Part shown: positions 14,199 through 23,500 of the stretch, one piece after another
Numbering within the stretch: the first letter of the stretch is position 1
Layout of the letters: every line of letters starts with the position of its first letter
Origin: Paraburkholderia lycopersici
GTDB lineage: Bacteria; Pseudomonadota; Gammaproteobacteria; Burkholderiales; Burkholderiaceae
Length of the DNA stretch: 41,099 nucleotides
NCBI RefSeq assembly: GCF_900096975.1
Contig: NZ_FMYQ01000044.1
Coordinates: 1-41,099, forward strand
Direction: 5' to 3'
Notes under the pieces: model-generated
Database searches by the model: none
Told to the model about the DNA's origin: nothing
What the model saw: the letters and a program-made list of their open reading frames with translations, nothing else
Translations under genes and position numbers: made by a program

Positions 14199-16889
14199 AT
14201 GAATGGAGCAACGCCCAGTCGGCGTGCCGTGCGCTCGCGCATCCTGCACACGCTCGGCGAGGCGCTGTGGCGGCATCGCAGTGCCACCGCAGCGGCGGCG
14301 TCGCTGATGATCCTGGCGCGTCTAGGCGCCGTCTCGGTGCCGATCGCACTCAAGCATCTGATCGACGATCTCGGCCGCATTCACTCGCTGGCGATGCTGC
14401 CGGCGCTGCTCGCCATCGTCTATGCGCTGCTGCGCTTCCTGTCGGACGCGCTCGGCGAGGCACGCGATGTGGCGTTCAGCATCGTCGTGCAGCGCGCGGT
14501 GGCCACGCTGCGCGAACGTACGTTCGCTCAGCTACACCGTCTGGGCGCGCGCTTTCATGCGCAACGCGAAACGGGTGCGATCGTGCGCGACGTCCAAAAG
14601 GGCGCGGACGGGCTGGGCTTCCTGCTTGGCACCGCGCTGTTTTCTGTGCTGCCCACGGTGTTCGAAATCGCAGTGGTTGTGGCGATCGTCGCGTCGCACT
14701 ACGACAGCGCCTTCGTGCTCGCCATCGCCGGGACCTTTGCGTGCTATGGGACCTGGACCGCGATTTACACGCGCCGCCGGTTCGCGTTCCAGCGCGCGGT
14801 GAACGCGCTGGAGGCGCAGGCGGACGGTCGGCTCGTCGACAGCCTCCTCAATCACGACACGGTCAAGTACTTTTCGACGGAGCAGCACGAAGTCGCACGG
14901 CTGCGCAGCGTGCTCGACGACTGGGTCCTCGCGCGCACGGCGAACCAGCGCGCGCTGACCGTGCTGCACGTGGGCCAGAGTGGCGTGGTGGCGACAGGTA
15001 TTGCGGCAGTGATGGTGATCGCCGTGCAGAACGTGCTGACTCGCTCGATGACGGTGGGCGATCTTATCCTCATCAACGCATACATCATTCAGGTGTGCGC
15101 GCCGCTCAATACACTCGGCTTCGTGTTTCGCGAGGCCAACGATGCCTTCGTCGATGTCGAGAGGCTCTTCGCCATCCTCTGTGTGCGCGGCACGCCGGGC
15201 GAAGATGAGGACATGCCTGGAGCGCGCGCGCTGGTCGTGCGAGAAGGCGAGGTGGCGTTCCGGCACGTCGATTTTGGCTACGACGCGGGGCGCCCCCTGC
15301 TGCACGATGTGGGATTCCTGGCCGAGCCAGGGCGCACCGTTGCCGTGGTGGGTGGCAGCGGCTCGGGTAAATCCACGCTGATCCGTCTGCTGTTCCGCTT
15401 CTACCAGCCGCAGCGCGGGACCATCGCCATCGACGGCCACGACATTGCGCACAGCACGCAATCGAGCCTGCGCGAAGCGATCGGCATCGTGCCGCAGGAC
15501 ACGGTGCTGTTCAATGAGACAATAGCGTACAACATCGCCTACGGCCAGCCCGATGCCACCCGGGCCGATGTGGTGCGCGCGGCGCGCGCGGCCCAGCTCG
15601 ACGACTTGATCGAGCGCCTGCCCGACCACTATGAAACGCGTGTGGGCGAGCGCGGCGTACGCCTGTCGGGGGGAGAACGGCAGCGCATCGCAATCGCTCG
15701 CGCGATCCTCAAAAACCCGCGCATCATGGTGTTCGACGAAGCGACCTCGGCGCTCGACACGCGCTCGGAGCGGGCGATCCAGAACGAATTGCAGCGCCTC
15801 GCACACGGGCGCACGACGATCGTGATCGCGCACCGTCTTTCAACGATTGTCGATGCAGATTTGATACTCGTGATGGAGCACGGCCGAATTGTCGAGCAGG
15901 GGCGGCACGACGCGCTGCTCGCCCGCGAGGGCGTGTATGCGAAGATGTGGGCGATGCAATGGCAGCAGGACGATCTCGAGCACGCTGAGCGGCGGCTCGT
16001 GACGACGCCCGTGAACGTGGCGAACCTGCTTGGACGGGTGGCCGAGCGTGTTCGTGATTCGCTGGGCGGAGCGGCGGCGCGGCTCGTCACGCAACCCGAC
16101 GACGGGCTCTATGCCACTGTCGCGAACGGCGACGCGTTACTGGTGGCGCTCACGCTGCTCGTGGAGAACGAAGTGCAGAATGCGGCGTTGATCGCGGCTT
16201 CTGTTACCTCGGCAGGGGCCACGCGAGAAACGCGCGGCGTGCAACTGGCCGCGCGGCGCAGCGCCAATACGGTCTTGCTCGGCGTGGCGGGCGGCGCGCG
16301 GCCCGTACCGCTCGACGACAGCGCCCTCGCGCGTATCGAAGCGCTGCTGCGCAAGGCGGGCGCGAGTCTCACGCTAGATCCCGAAGGCCGCCGCGTGCAC
16401 TACGCCGTGGCGCTGCCGCTGCATGCGCTGCTGCCCGAGCGCACCCCGGAGCGCGGAGGCGAACTCGCCGGACTGCGCATAGCCGTGCTCGACGACGAAG
16501 AGCAAACGCGCGACGCGCTGGAAGCTGCGCTCACATTGCATGGGGCGATCGTGCAGCTCGAAAGTAGCGGCGCGCGATGGCTCGCCGGGTTGCGCGAGAC
16601 GCCGCGCGCCAGGTGGCCAGATGTACTGCTGTGCGACTTGCAGCTAGACGGCGAAGACGGAACGCAAATCGTCGCAGCGCTACGAGACATGGAAGCGCGC
16701 GGCGACTATGCAGGCAAAGTGCTTCCTGCCATCGCCATGACGGGCCAGGTTGCGCGTGCCGATTCCCCCGGCGAAGAACGCAGCCTGTTCGCCGCGCGGC
16801 TCACCAAGCCAGTTGCGGTGCCGGCGCTGCTGGCCGCGATCGTCGCGGCAACGCAAGGCGGTAACGAAGGCGCCGGCGCCAGCCACTGA
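14199..16889 (+). CDS. ABC exporter (Atm1/HMT1-like) fused to kinase-like ATPase and receiver domain
   Basis: The 896-aa protein starts at the ATG at 14199; upstream sequence in frame does not look coding. Residues ~1-310 are an ABC-B transmembrane domain with Atm1-type signatures (LLNHDTVKYFSTEQHEVARL, FREANDAFVDVERLFAIL). Residues ~345-590 are a complete nucleotide-binding domain: Walker A GGSGSGKST, Q-loop IVPQDTVLFNETIAYNI, signature LSGGE, Walker B RIMVFDEATSALD, H-loop IAHRLST. Next, ~605-750 resembles a histidine-kinase ATPase domain: an N-box-like LTLLVENEVQNA and a C-terminal KAGASLTLDPEGRR...VALPL, but no DxGxG and no phospho-accepting histidine domain. Residues ~760-890 form a receiver with all key residues (LDDEE, CDLQLDGEDG, AMTG, TKPV). 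Atm1/HMT1 proteins export glutathione- or metal-linked compounds. The fusion suggests transport regulated by phosphorylation; this is inference. Confidence 0.9.
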   Translation: MNGATPSRRAVRSRILHTLGEALWRHRSATAAAASLMILARLGAVSVPIALKHLIDDLGRIHSLAMLPALLAIVYALLRFLSDALGEARDVAFSIVVQRAVATLRERTFAQLHRLGARFHAQRETGAIVRDVQKGADGLGFLLGTALFSVLPTVFEIAVVVAIVASHYDSAFVLAIAGTFACYGTWTAIYTRRRFAFQRAVNALEAQADGRLVDSLLNHDTVKYFSTEQHEVARLRSVLDDWVLARTANQRALTVLHVGQSGVVATGIAAVMVIAVQNVLTRSMTVGDLILINAYIIQVCAPLNTLGFVFREANDAFVDVERLFAILCVRGTPGEDEDMPGARALVVREGEVAFRHVDFGYDAGRPLLHDVGFLAEPGRTVAVVGGSGSGKSTLIRLLFRFYQPQRGTIAIDGHDIAHSTQSSLREAIGIVPQDTVLFNETIAYNIAYGQPDATRADVVRAARAAQLDDLIERLPDHYETRVGERGVRLSGGERQRIAIARAILKNPRIMVFDEATSALDTRSERAIQNELQRLAHGRTTIVIAHRLSTIVDADLILVMEHGRIVEQGRHDALLAREGVYAKMWAMQWQQDDLEHAERRLVTTPVNVANLLGRVAERVRDSLGGAAARLVTQPDDGLYATVANGDALLVALTLLVENEVQNAALIAASVTSAGATRETRGVQLAARRSANTVLLGVAGGARPVPLDDSALARIEALLRKAGASLTLDPEGRRVHYAVALPLHALLPERTPERGGELAGLRIAVLDDEEQTRDALEAALTLHGAIVQLESSGARWLAGLRETPRARWPDVLLCDLQLDGEDGTQIVAALRDMEARGDYAGKVLPAIAMTGQVARADSPGEERSLFAARLTKPVAVPALLAAIVAATQGGNEGAGASH

Positions 16890-16903
16890 CTCTGGCCCGC
16901 CGT

Positions 16904-17767
16904 CTAGATGAGGGGCGTGCCGCCCGTCACCGCAACAGTGGCGCCAGAGATGTAGCTGCCCTCGTGCGACGCGAGCAGCACATACGCACCGGCTAGCTCC
17001 GCAGGTTGCCCTGGCCGCCCCATTGGCGTCGCCTTGCCGAAGTCGCGCACGTCTTCGGCCGGCATGGTCGACGGAATGAGCGGTGTCCAGATCGGGCCCG
17101 GCGCGACGCAATTCACACGGATGCCGCGCCCGGCCACGAGTTGGGCGAGACCGCCGGTGAGGTTCTGGATCGCGCCCTTCGTGGCGGCATAGGCAAGCAG
17201 TGTGGGCTTGGGCTTGTCCGCGTTGATTGACGCGGTATTGATGATGGCAGCGCCCGGCTGCATGAGCGCGACCGCCTCGCGTGAAATGCGGAACATGGCG
17301 CCGATATTGGTATCGAAGGTGCGATCCCATTCCTCGTCGCTGATCGATTCGATCGACTCATGCGTCATCTGGTACGCGGCGTTGTTCACGAGTATGTCGA
17401 GCTTGCCCAGCTCGCGCGCGGTCGTGCTCACGAGCTCGCGGCACCACGCACGGTCGCGGATGTCGCCGGGCAGAAGGAGCGCGCGGCGTCCGGCGTCTTC
17501 CACCCAGCGCGCCGTTTCCTTCGCATCGTCGTGCTCGTCGTAGAACGCGATGGCCACGTCAGCACCCTCGCGCGCAAACGCGATGCATACCGCGCGGCCA
17601 ATGCCGCTGTCGCCGCCCGTGACGAGGGCGACCTTGCCGGCAAGCCGTCCCGACCCGCGATAACTCTTTTCGCCGTGATCGGGTTGCGGGTCCATAGGTG
17701 CGGTGCGCCCAGGCGTGCGGTCCTGCTGCTGATCGGGCATGGGCGGGGCGGGGCGATGTTCGTTCAT
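16904..17767 (-). CDS. SDR-family oxidoreductase (glucose/aldehyde-reductase type)
   Basis: The 287-aa protein starts at the ATG at 17767 behind GAGGTAAGG; the longer frame is not supported. A ~40-residue Pro/Gln-rich leader precedes the Rossmann motif TGGDSGIGRAVCIAFAREGA, then NNAAYQM and the catalytic S...YxxxK set (INTASINA, YAATKGAIQNL). The tail ends GSYISGATVAVTGGTPLI. The long leader with PxxDHGExSY is typical of a general-stress SDR group found across bacteria. It is likely cytoplasmic and NADP-dependent; the substrate is unknown. Fragments of closely similar genes occur at 22594-22886 and 38331-38525. It is probably cotranscribed with the upstream zinc dehydrogenase, 88 bases away. 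Confidence 0.88.
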   Translation of the reverse strand: MNEHRPAPPMPDQQQDRTPGRTAPMDPQPDHGEKSYRGSGRLAGKVALVTGGDSGIGRAVCIAFAREGADVAIAFYDEHDDAKETARWVEDAGRRALLLPGDIRDRAWCRELVSTTARELGKLDILVNNAAYQMTHESIESISDEEWDRTFDTNIGAMFRISREAVALMQPGAAIINTASINADKPKPTLLAYAATKGAIQNLTGGLAQLVAGRGIRVNCVAPGPIWTPLIPSTMPAEDVRDFGKATPMGRPGQPAELAGAYVLLASHEGSYISGATVAVTGGTPLI

Positions 17768-17855
17768 GGTCCTTACCTCTTCGAAATGACGTTGCATGTT
17801 TTCTGCGTACCGCGCGAAGCGCAAGACATATGCCGCACGCCCTGCGAGGCTCCGC

Positions 17856-18992
17856 TCAGCCGGCGGGCTTGAGCACGACCTTGGTCCAACCCTCGTTGCG
17901 CGCGTCGAATTGCTGGTAAGCATCGGGCGCTTGCCCGAGCGGTAAGGTATGCGAAATGATCTGTGAGGGCCGCGCCTTGCCTGCCGCGATGAGATCGCGC
18001 AGCTTGCGGTTATACGCCTTCACGTTGGCCTGACCCGTGGCGATGTGCTGCCCCTTCATCCACAACTGGCCGAAGTCGAAAGCCAACTGGCCCTTCTTCG
18101 CCAACTCGTCCTGCGCACCCGGATCCTCCGGCACGAATACGCCCACCACGCCGATGCCGCCCGTTGGCCGCACGGCCTTCACGAGATTGTTCATCGTCAG
18201 GTTCGGCACTTCGCGGCCGTGACAGGTGCACTGATACCCCACGCACTCGCAGCCGCGGTCGGCCCCTTCGCCGCCGGTCATTTCGACGATGCGCTGTGCG
18301 GAATTGCCGTCGCTATCGTCGATGGGAATCGCGCCGAGCTTTTCCGCCAGTTGCAGACGGTCCCGGTGAGTATCGACGACCATGATTTTGCTCGCACCCT
18401 GAATCTGCGCGGAGAGCGCCGCCATGAGGCCCACGGGTCCCGCACCATAAATGGCGATACTGTCGCCGGGCTGCACGCCCGCGAGCACGGTCGCGTGCCA
18501 GCCGGTAGGGAAGATGTCGGACAGGAGCACGTAGTCGTTTTCCTTTTCCTCGGCATCGGGCGGCAGGCGCAGGCAGTTGAAGTCGCCGAACGGCACGCGC
18601 AGCAGTTCGGCCTGACCGCCGCTGTATGGACCCATGTTGGCGAAGCCGTACGCCGCGCCCGCCATGCCCGGATTGGCCGTCAGGCAAAAGCCTGTGAGCC
18701 CGCGCTCGCAGTTCTTGCAGAACCCGCAGCCGATATTGAATGGCATGCAGACGCGGTCGCCCACCTTCACGCGCACGACAGCGGAGCCCACCTCGATCAC
18801 CACACCCAGATTTTCGTGGCCGAGGATGCGGCCGGTTTCCATGCTGGTGCGTCCCTCGTACATATGGAGGTCGGAGCCGCAAATGTTGGTGCTGGTGATC
18901 TTGACGAGCACGTCGGTAGGGCGCTCGATTTTCGCGTCCGGCATTGCTTTGACGGTGACTTTACGCGGACCTTCGTAGACGACAGCTTTCAC
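17856..18992 (-). CDS. Zinc-dependent dehydrogenase, formaldehyde-dehydrogenase-like
   Basis: The start is a GTG at 18992 (product MKAVVYEGPRKVTVKAMPDA) after GAGGAG; the ORF continues upstream to 19064, but those residues do not fit the family. The 378-aa protein has catalytic-zinc ligands in TNICGSDLHMYEGR and ILGHENLGVV, the structural-zinc cysteines in GCGFCKNCERGLTGFC, and the cofactor loop YGAGPVGLMAALSAQ. The insertion around PNLTMNNLVKAVRPTGGIGV and GVFVPEDPGA matches glutathione-independent formaldehyde dehydrogenases, which hold NAD tightly. It probably oxidises formaldehyde or another small aldehyde or alcohol in the cytoplasm. An unusual CECVGYQCTCHG run adds cysteines near the insertion. 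Confidence 0.87.
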   Translation of the reverse strand: MKAVVYEGPRKVTVKAMPDAKIERPTDVLVKITSTNICGSDLHMYEGRTSMETGRILGHENLGVVIEVGSAVVRVKVGDRVCMPFNIGCGFCKNCERGLTGFCLTANPGMAGAAYGFANMGPYSGGQAELLRVPFGDFNCLRLPPDAEEKENDYVLLSDIFPTGWHATVLAGVQPGDSIAIYGAGPVGLMAALSAQIQGASKIMVVDTHRDRLQLAEKLGAIPIDDSDGNSAQRIVEMTGGEGADRGCECVGYQCTCHGREVPNLTMNNLVKAVRPTGGIGVVGVFVPEDPGAQDELAKKGQLAFDFGQLWMKGQHIATGQANVKAYNRKLRDLIAAGKARPSQIISHTLPLGQAPDAYQQFDARNEGWTKVVLKPAG

Positions 18993-19157
18993 TTGACTCT
19001 CCTCGGGAAGCGCGCGAGCCCTGCTGCGCGCGGTTGGCCTGACGCACGCGGTGTCTCGCCTCATCGCGAATGCTGCGCGCCCGTTGCTAGCGCATTGACC
19101 GTTCCCATTGAGCCGGCGGCAACGGAAGTCACGGCCCCGGGCTGGGTTGCGTCCGGG

Positions 19158-19871
19158 CTACGTGCCCGCGCCAGTCAAACAGCAGCGAGCGCGAGCCGCG
19201 AATTGACCTTGAGGGCGGAAGCGTCGTCGCGGTAGGGCGGGCGCGGTTCGAACGTAGGGTCGCGCGCCTTCGCGCAGGCGTCGCGTGAAGAAGTCGTTCC
19301 AGGACGCGAAGCCCCAATAAGGCTGAGAGCGCTCGCATAGATAGTCGTCCAGATGCGTCGTTTCCTGCGCTCGCTGGCTGAACCAGCCGTGCGGCGGCTG
19401 CGTGTTGAGATAGGTGCGCGAATGCGGGCCGCTCACGAAACTGCACCAGTACGAGAGTACGTTGCGCAATTGCGCATTGAAGAACGGGTCGCGAAACACG
19501 GCGTAGCCTGACGGCATGCACATGGGCCGGTCGAGTACAAGATTGAGCGGCGTGGCGATCGGCACGGAGGCATCTAAGGGCGGCGCGTAAGTCGTGAGGT
19601 AATCGACGATCGTCATAAGCTGGTCGATATTCCCGTAACCGAGTCGGAAGCCCGCGCGCAATGCTTCGTCGATCGCACGCGAGAGATTCATACGCGGCAC
19701 CGTATCACCTCGTACGAGGTCGGCGAGTTCGAGCACAACGTTCGCCAATGGCGTGCCGCGCGCGGCGGCGGCGATCTGGAGACGAACGTCCGCGGCGACC
19801 TGTTCTTTTTGTGGCATCCAGTTGCCGAGGCGGCTTCGGGCCTTCACATTGGGCCGGGTGGTGGTGCCCAT
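19158..19871 (-). pseudogene. Phosphatidylserine-decarboxylase-like gene, truncated and frameshifted
   Basis: The start at 19871 (MGTTTRPNVKARSRLGNWMP) follows AAGGAG. The readable part contains LNTQPPHGWFSQRAQ and YWGFASWNDFFTRRLREGA, which resemble the N-terminal domain found ahead of phosphatidylserine decarboxylase-like proteins (TQPPYGWFS, SWDDFFTR...FRPGARP). After GARP homology leaves the frame: in another frame PPYRDDASALKVNSR follows, then stops. The catalytic C-terminal half, with the processing site that makes the pyruvoyl group, is missing downstream. I therefore call this a broken gene. The family assignment is moderate and rests on the N-terminal motifs. Confidence 0.55.
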
Positions 19872-20051
19872 GCGTCGCTCCTTGTGTTCAGGAAATACGT
19901 TGGGAAGCAAGGCGGATACCTCGGGGAAACCCGCCGCGAGTGCTCCGACACCGCTGCCGCCCGCCGCTACTTGTGCGGCGCGGCCGCCAGGCACAGCGAG
20001 TGCGCAGACAAGACGACAGCCGAACGTTTGCATCTAAAAGGAATAAGCACC

Positions 20052-20578
20052 ATGGCAAATACGGACTCGAATCGCAAAGGAGCCGCCGCCACGAATGTGA
20101 CCACACCGACCGACTTGGGCGAAGACGCCCGAAGGGAAGTCTCGGCAGGGCGCACGAAGCTGCTCGCGGACGTTTTCGCGCTCTTCGCGAAGACGAAGAA
20201 TTTCCATTGGCACGTCAGCGGTCCGCACTTTCGCGACTATCATCTGCTTCTCGACGATCAGGCTGCCCTGGTCTTTGCGATGATCGACCCCGTAGCGGAA
20301 CGCGCGCGCAAGCTTGGTGGCACGACGCTGCGCTCGATAGGCGAGATCGCCTCACCTCAAGCGACTCTCCGACAACGACGCATCGTTCGTGGCCCCGGAG
20401 TCAATGCTCGAGGAGTTGCGACGCGACAACGAATCGCTTCAGACGTACATGCGTGATCTGCACGAAATTTGCGAAGAACGACGTCGCCACGGCGAGCCTG
20501 ATCGAGAACTGGATCGACCAAACCGAAGAGCGCGTCTGGTTCCTGTTCGAGACGACGCGTCATACGCACACACGCTGA
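20052..20578 (+). pseudogene. dps: Dps ferritin-like DNA-protection protein with two frameshifts
   Basis: The ATG at 20052 has AAGGA upstream. The first frame reads the conserved ferroxidase region FALFAKTKNFHWHVSGPHFR and YHLLLDDQAALVFAMIDPVA up to GEIA. One extra base at about 20352 moves homology to the next frame (LSDNDASFVAPESMLEELRR), and a second shift near 20475 moves it to the third (NDVATASLIENWIDQTEERV, WFLFETTRH), ending at 20578. Correcting both would give a ~175-aa Dps that binds DNA and stores iron in starved cells. The metal-ligand His and Asp of the first half are present. As written only a truncated product can form. Genomes of this group often carry more than one dps, which would make decay tolerable. 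Confidence 0.8.
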
Positions 20579-20607
20579 ATGCGTTCGATTGATAGCATCA
20601 CAGGAAA

Positions 20608-20632
20608 GCCAGCGCCTCACAAAGGCGCTGGC
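20608..20632 (+). terminator. Strong stem-loop after dps
   Basis: GCCAGCGCC and GGCGCTGGC form a perfect 9-bp GC-rich stem around a 7-nt loop, 30 bases after the dps stop. There is no T-run after it, so it is either a weak intrinsic terminator or an RNA-stabilising hairpin. Confidence 0.55.
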
Positions 20633-20660
20633 GCACGCCCTGCAGACCAGGAGGTCGATA

Positions 20661-20855
20661 ATGGGAGACGAATCCACTACGCGCGCCGATCAACCGCCTG
20701 AAGGCACCCGCCGCAACACCGCAACGCCTGCGCACACGCAACAGGAGAAGCGCGACGAGAGCGAGAAGAGCAAGCACGAAGCGTCTGAGAACGACTTGCC
20801 GTCCACGCAGGAAAAGAATCCCATCCCGCCGGGGACGACGCGGAATACGTCCTGA
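20661..20855 (+). CDS. Small hydrophilic protein of unknown function
   Basis: The 64-aa product starts at the ATG at 20661, seven bases after AGGAGGT, one of the best ribosome-binding sites in the window. Composition is extremely polar (Glu, Lys, Thr, Gln, Pro), with no hydrophobic core, so it is probably disordered. Runs such as QQEKRDESEKSKHEASEN resemble small stress-induced hydrophilic proteins. I recognise no family. It lies after the dps hairpin and before the histidine phosphatase. Confidence 0.6.
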   Translation: MGDESTTRADQPPEGTRRNTATPAHTQQEKRDESEKSKHEASENDLPSTQEKNPIPPGTTRNTS

Positions 20856-20968
20856 AATCGCGTGCGGCGCTCCGCTCGCAGCCAAAGGCGCAGTTACGCA
20901 GAACGCCCGGTATTCCAGAAGAGGTGAAACGATCCGCGCGCGCCCCGCGGTATCGGGGGAGGACCAGG

Positions 20969-21520
20969 ATGGGACCGCATCGCATTCTTTTTATCCGGCA
21001 TGCGGAGAAACCGTGCGCCGCGTCCGGAAGCGGCGTGAATGCCGACGGCTGCACCGACGAAGCGAGCCTTGCCGTGCGAGGCTGGCAGCGCGCGGGAGCG
21101 CTTATACAGATCTTCTCAGCGCGCGAGGACGAACACGAAGGGCTGCGGCCCTCTACCGTGTACGCCGCGGGCGCGGGCATGGGCAACGGGAGCAAGCGTT
21201 CTATGCAGACTGTCGCACCGCTTGTAGCCGTGTTGCGCGCGCGCGCTCAGGTCAGGTACGAGACGACGTACGCCAAAGACGACGGCGCTGCCTTGATGGC
21301 CGACGTACTTATGCAGACCGGTGTGGTCTTGATTGCCTGGGAGCACAAGGTACTACCGTCGCTCGTCGCGCACTTGCCGGCTGCACCCAGTGTGCCTTGC
21401 GCATGGCCCGACGATCGGTTTGACGTGATCTGGATGCTCGACCGGACTGCGTGCGGATGGTCGTTTGTGCAGCAGCCGCAACTTCTGCTCGCGGGCGACA
21501 GCGCGTTGACCATTGTCTAG
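20969..21520 (+). CDS. Histidine-phosphatase superfamily protein
   Basis: The 183-aa protein starts at the ATG at 20969 behind GGGGGAGG. The catalytic loop near the N-terminus is ILFIRHAEKPC, with RHAEKP replacing the classic RHG(E/Q) motif, as in many small phosphatases of the family. The second catalytic histidine is in VVLIAWEHKVLPSLVAHL. The frame is open end to end and ends near TIV. It probably hydrolyses a phosphoester in the cytoplasm; the substrate is not predictable. The longer frame from 20924 lacks a good site. Confidence 0.75.
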   Translation: MGPHRILFIRHAEKPCAASGSGVNADGCTDEASLAVRGWQRAGALIQIFSAREDEHEGLRPSTVYAAGAGMGNGSKRSMQTVAPLVAVLRARAQVRYETTYAKDDGAALMADVLMQTGVVLIAWEHKVLPSLVAHLPAAPSVPCAWPDDRFDVIWMLDRTACGWSFVQQPQLLLAGDSALTIV

Positions 21521-21636
21521 GCGGTCTATCGTTGGCGCGAGGAAGGGCACACATCTTGCGAGTGCCTGCCGCTTCTGGAAGCGGTACATCGATTGCTGCT
21601 GTTTGAGCCTCGCAGACGCATATCGGGAGCAGCATC

Positions 21637-22511
21637 ATGATTATCCTCGTTACGGGCAGCACTGGTCTGATTGGCAATCAGGTACTCCAACACCTTGACG
21701 GCAACGGAGCAGAAGTGCGTGCGCTTACGCGGTCGCCGGAGCGAGCGCAAGTACCGGAAGGTCTCGGTGCGGTGAAGGGAGACCTTGTCTGACGTTGAGT
21801 CGATGCGAAAAGCGATGAGGGGCGTCAGCACCTTGTTCCTGCTCGTCCCCAATTCCCCCGGCGAGCTTACGCAAGTGCTCCAAACGCTGAATGTGGCGCG
21901 CGAAGCTGCGGTCAAGGGGATTGTCTACCTGTCCGTGTTCAAGGGCGCCGAATACGTCGACGTCCCTCATTTTCGCCAGCAAGTATTCTGCCGAGCGAAT
22001 GATCGAACAGCTCGATCTACCCGCTACGGTCCTTCGCCCCGCATATTTCATTCAGAACGACAATGGTCAGAAGGAGCCGCTCCTCTCGCAGCGGGTCTAT
22101 GGCATGCCGATCGGCCGCAAGGGAATCTCGATGGTCGACGCACGCGACATTGGCGAGGCTGCCGCGCTTGAACTGTTGCGTCGCGAGCGCGCTGCACAGT
22201 CACGTGCGCGGGAAACGTATGAGCTCGTCGGACCCGAGGTCATCAATGCGGATATGGTGATCTCTATCTGGAGCGAGGTGCTCGGGCGGTCGATCCATTA
22301 CGCTGGCGACGAGCTCGGTGCGTTTGAGACGCGACTCGGCACGACTGCGCCAGCGTGGATGGCGTACGACATGCGGCTCATGATGAACCGATATCAGCAG
22401 GACGGTGCCATCGCATCCGGCGCGGAGGTCGCGCGCCTCGCCGCGCTCTATGGGAGGCCGCCGCGCTCCTGTCGCGATTTCGCAGTTGAGACCGCCGCTG
22501 CATGGAAATGA
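21637..22511 (+). pseudogene. NmrA-like NAD(P)-binding protein with two frameshifts
   Basis: The start at 21637 reads MIILVTGSTGLIGNQVLQHL, an NmrA/atypical-SDR nucleotide-binding loop, to VKGDL. Homology continues in the next frame after one extra base near 21787 (SDVESMRKAMRGVSTLFLLV and VYLSVFKGAEYVDVPHF). It shifts again by one extra base near 21971-21974 to ASKYSAERMIEQLDLPATVL and onward to the stop at 22511. Repairing both gives a ~290-aa protein that would sense or use NAD(P)H. The last, longest segment keeps the sequence up to FAVETAAAWK. Both events are single-base gains, as in the neighbouring dps and PIG-L genes. Confidence 0.78.
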
Positions 22512-22593
22512 GTCGAGGTCGTCCGGCGGCGCCAACCGAAAGGGAGTACGAGCGGGGCCCTGGGTACGGTGAATGCGGAGAAGGCGAGGCAGA

Positions 22594-22886
22594 AATCCTT
22601 TCGTCAATGCCATGACCAAAGCTGCGATCGCGAACTTTACAAAGGAGCTTGCGAAACAGATGATCAAACGGGGAATCCAGGTGAATGGCGTCGCGCCCGG
22701 ACTTTCTGGACGGCACTTCAGGTGAGCGGTGGGCAGACCATCGAGAACGTGCAGAAGTTCGGCGAACAGGTACCCGTAGGGCGGGCCAGCCTGCAGAGCT
22801 TGCCCTCTGTCGAGCTCGCTTCTGCGCAGGCTTCCTACGTGACAGGGCAAATCTACGGCGCGTCAGGTGGCGCCGGAAATCCGTAA
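22594..22886 (+). pseudogene. SDR fragment, C-terminal half, frameshifted
   Basis: The readable pieces are AMTKAAIANFTKELAKQMIK, then RGIQVNGVAPG, then in another frame VQKFGEQVPVGRASLQSL and AQASYVTGQIYGASGGAGN. They align with the C-terminal half of the SDR at 16904-17767 (YAATKGAIQNL, GIRVNCVAPG, DFGKATPMGR, GSYISGATVAVTGG). The catalytic Tyr of YxxxK has been lost (NAMTK), and the N-terminal Rossmann half is absent. This is a decaying duplicate or remnant. Its 5' limit is approximate. Confidence 0.65.
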
Positions 22887-22979
22887 GCGTTCATGCAGCG
22901 TAATTGGCGCGACTGGGTGCGATGCTTGCGCCCTCGCGGAAGCCCGTCAGAGGCTTCCATCCGTTTCAGGGAGAGTGAA

Positions 22980-23270
22980 ATGGTAAAGCCACATTCCATG
23001 TTGATCATCGCAGTGACGGTGCTTTCTATTGCATTAGCGCCCGGCATGGCCACCGCGCAGACGAGCCCGCCCGACGCGTCAGCGAATGGGAGCACGTCGA
23101 AGGCGCAACGCAAGGAAGCACGCAAGCAGGCGCGAGCGCAAAGAAACGCGGAACTGAAGAAGCTCGAAAAAAACGGATATAACCCGGCTGCGGGAAACGA
23201 TCCCAATTATCCGAATGATATTCAGAATGCCGAAAGAAAGGCGGCGACGCCTGGCGGCGCGAGCCAATAG
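22980..23270 (+). CDS. Small secreted protein, DUF4148-like
   Basis: The 96-aa product starts at the ATG at 22980 (GGGAGAG upstream). Residues 1-26 form a signal peptide: short basic start, hydrophobic LIIAVTVLSIALAPG, and a likely cleavage after MATAQ. The mature part is a very basic helix (KAQRKEARKQARAQRN) followed by LKKLEKNGYNPAAGNDPNYP. This resembles the DUF4148 motif of Burkholderiaceae periplasmic proteins (E..GYNPA..D..YP). Function is unknown. Confidence 0.72.
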   Translation: MVKPHSMLIIAVTVLSIALAPGMATAQTSPPDASANGSTSKAQRKEARKQARAQRNAELKKLEKNGYNPAAGNDPNYPNDIQNAERKAATPGGASQ

Positions 23271-23284
23271 ATGGTGCAGGCGCA

Positions 23285-23476
23285 ATGAGTTGGCCCGAAA
23301 CGGAGTGCAAACATGAAGCTGATGCTGCGCAGCAATGCGTGATCGTGACCGACACACCCGGAGGCCGACGCACGGTGTCGGGCGCGCGGGGGACGCAGAC
23401 ACCCGTGGTGAAGCCGGCCGCTCTCCATTCCGGCTTGATGCCGCATGCCGCGCGAAAACAGTTGCGATCGCGATGA
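23285..23476 (+). CDS. Possible 63-aa unknown protein
   Basis: An ATG-started frame lies between the DUF4148-like gene and topoisomerase IB, on the same strand. The product has no recognised motif, no signal peptide and no clear ribosome-binding site. Two CxxxxH-like residues near the start are not enough for a metal site. It could equally be leader sequence of the topoisomerase transcript. Confidence 0.25.
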   Translation: MSWPETECKHEADAAQQCVIVTDTPGGRRTVSGARGTQTPVVKPAALHSGLMPHAARKQLRSR

Positions 23477-23500
23477 CCGCGGCACGGCTATTGCTCGGCG

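Noticed and set aside
12427..14202. 591-aa open frame on the plus strand
   Set aside because: Antisense to the GT4 gene and part of the GmhB-like gene. Its product has no recognisable domain.
14532..15833. 433-aa open frame on the minus strand
   Set aside because: Antisense to the ABC exporter fusion; composition is His/Arg-rich as expected of a shadow frame.
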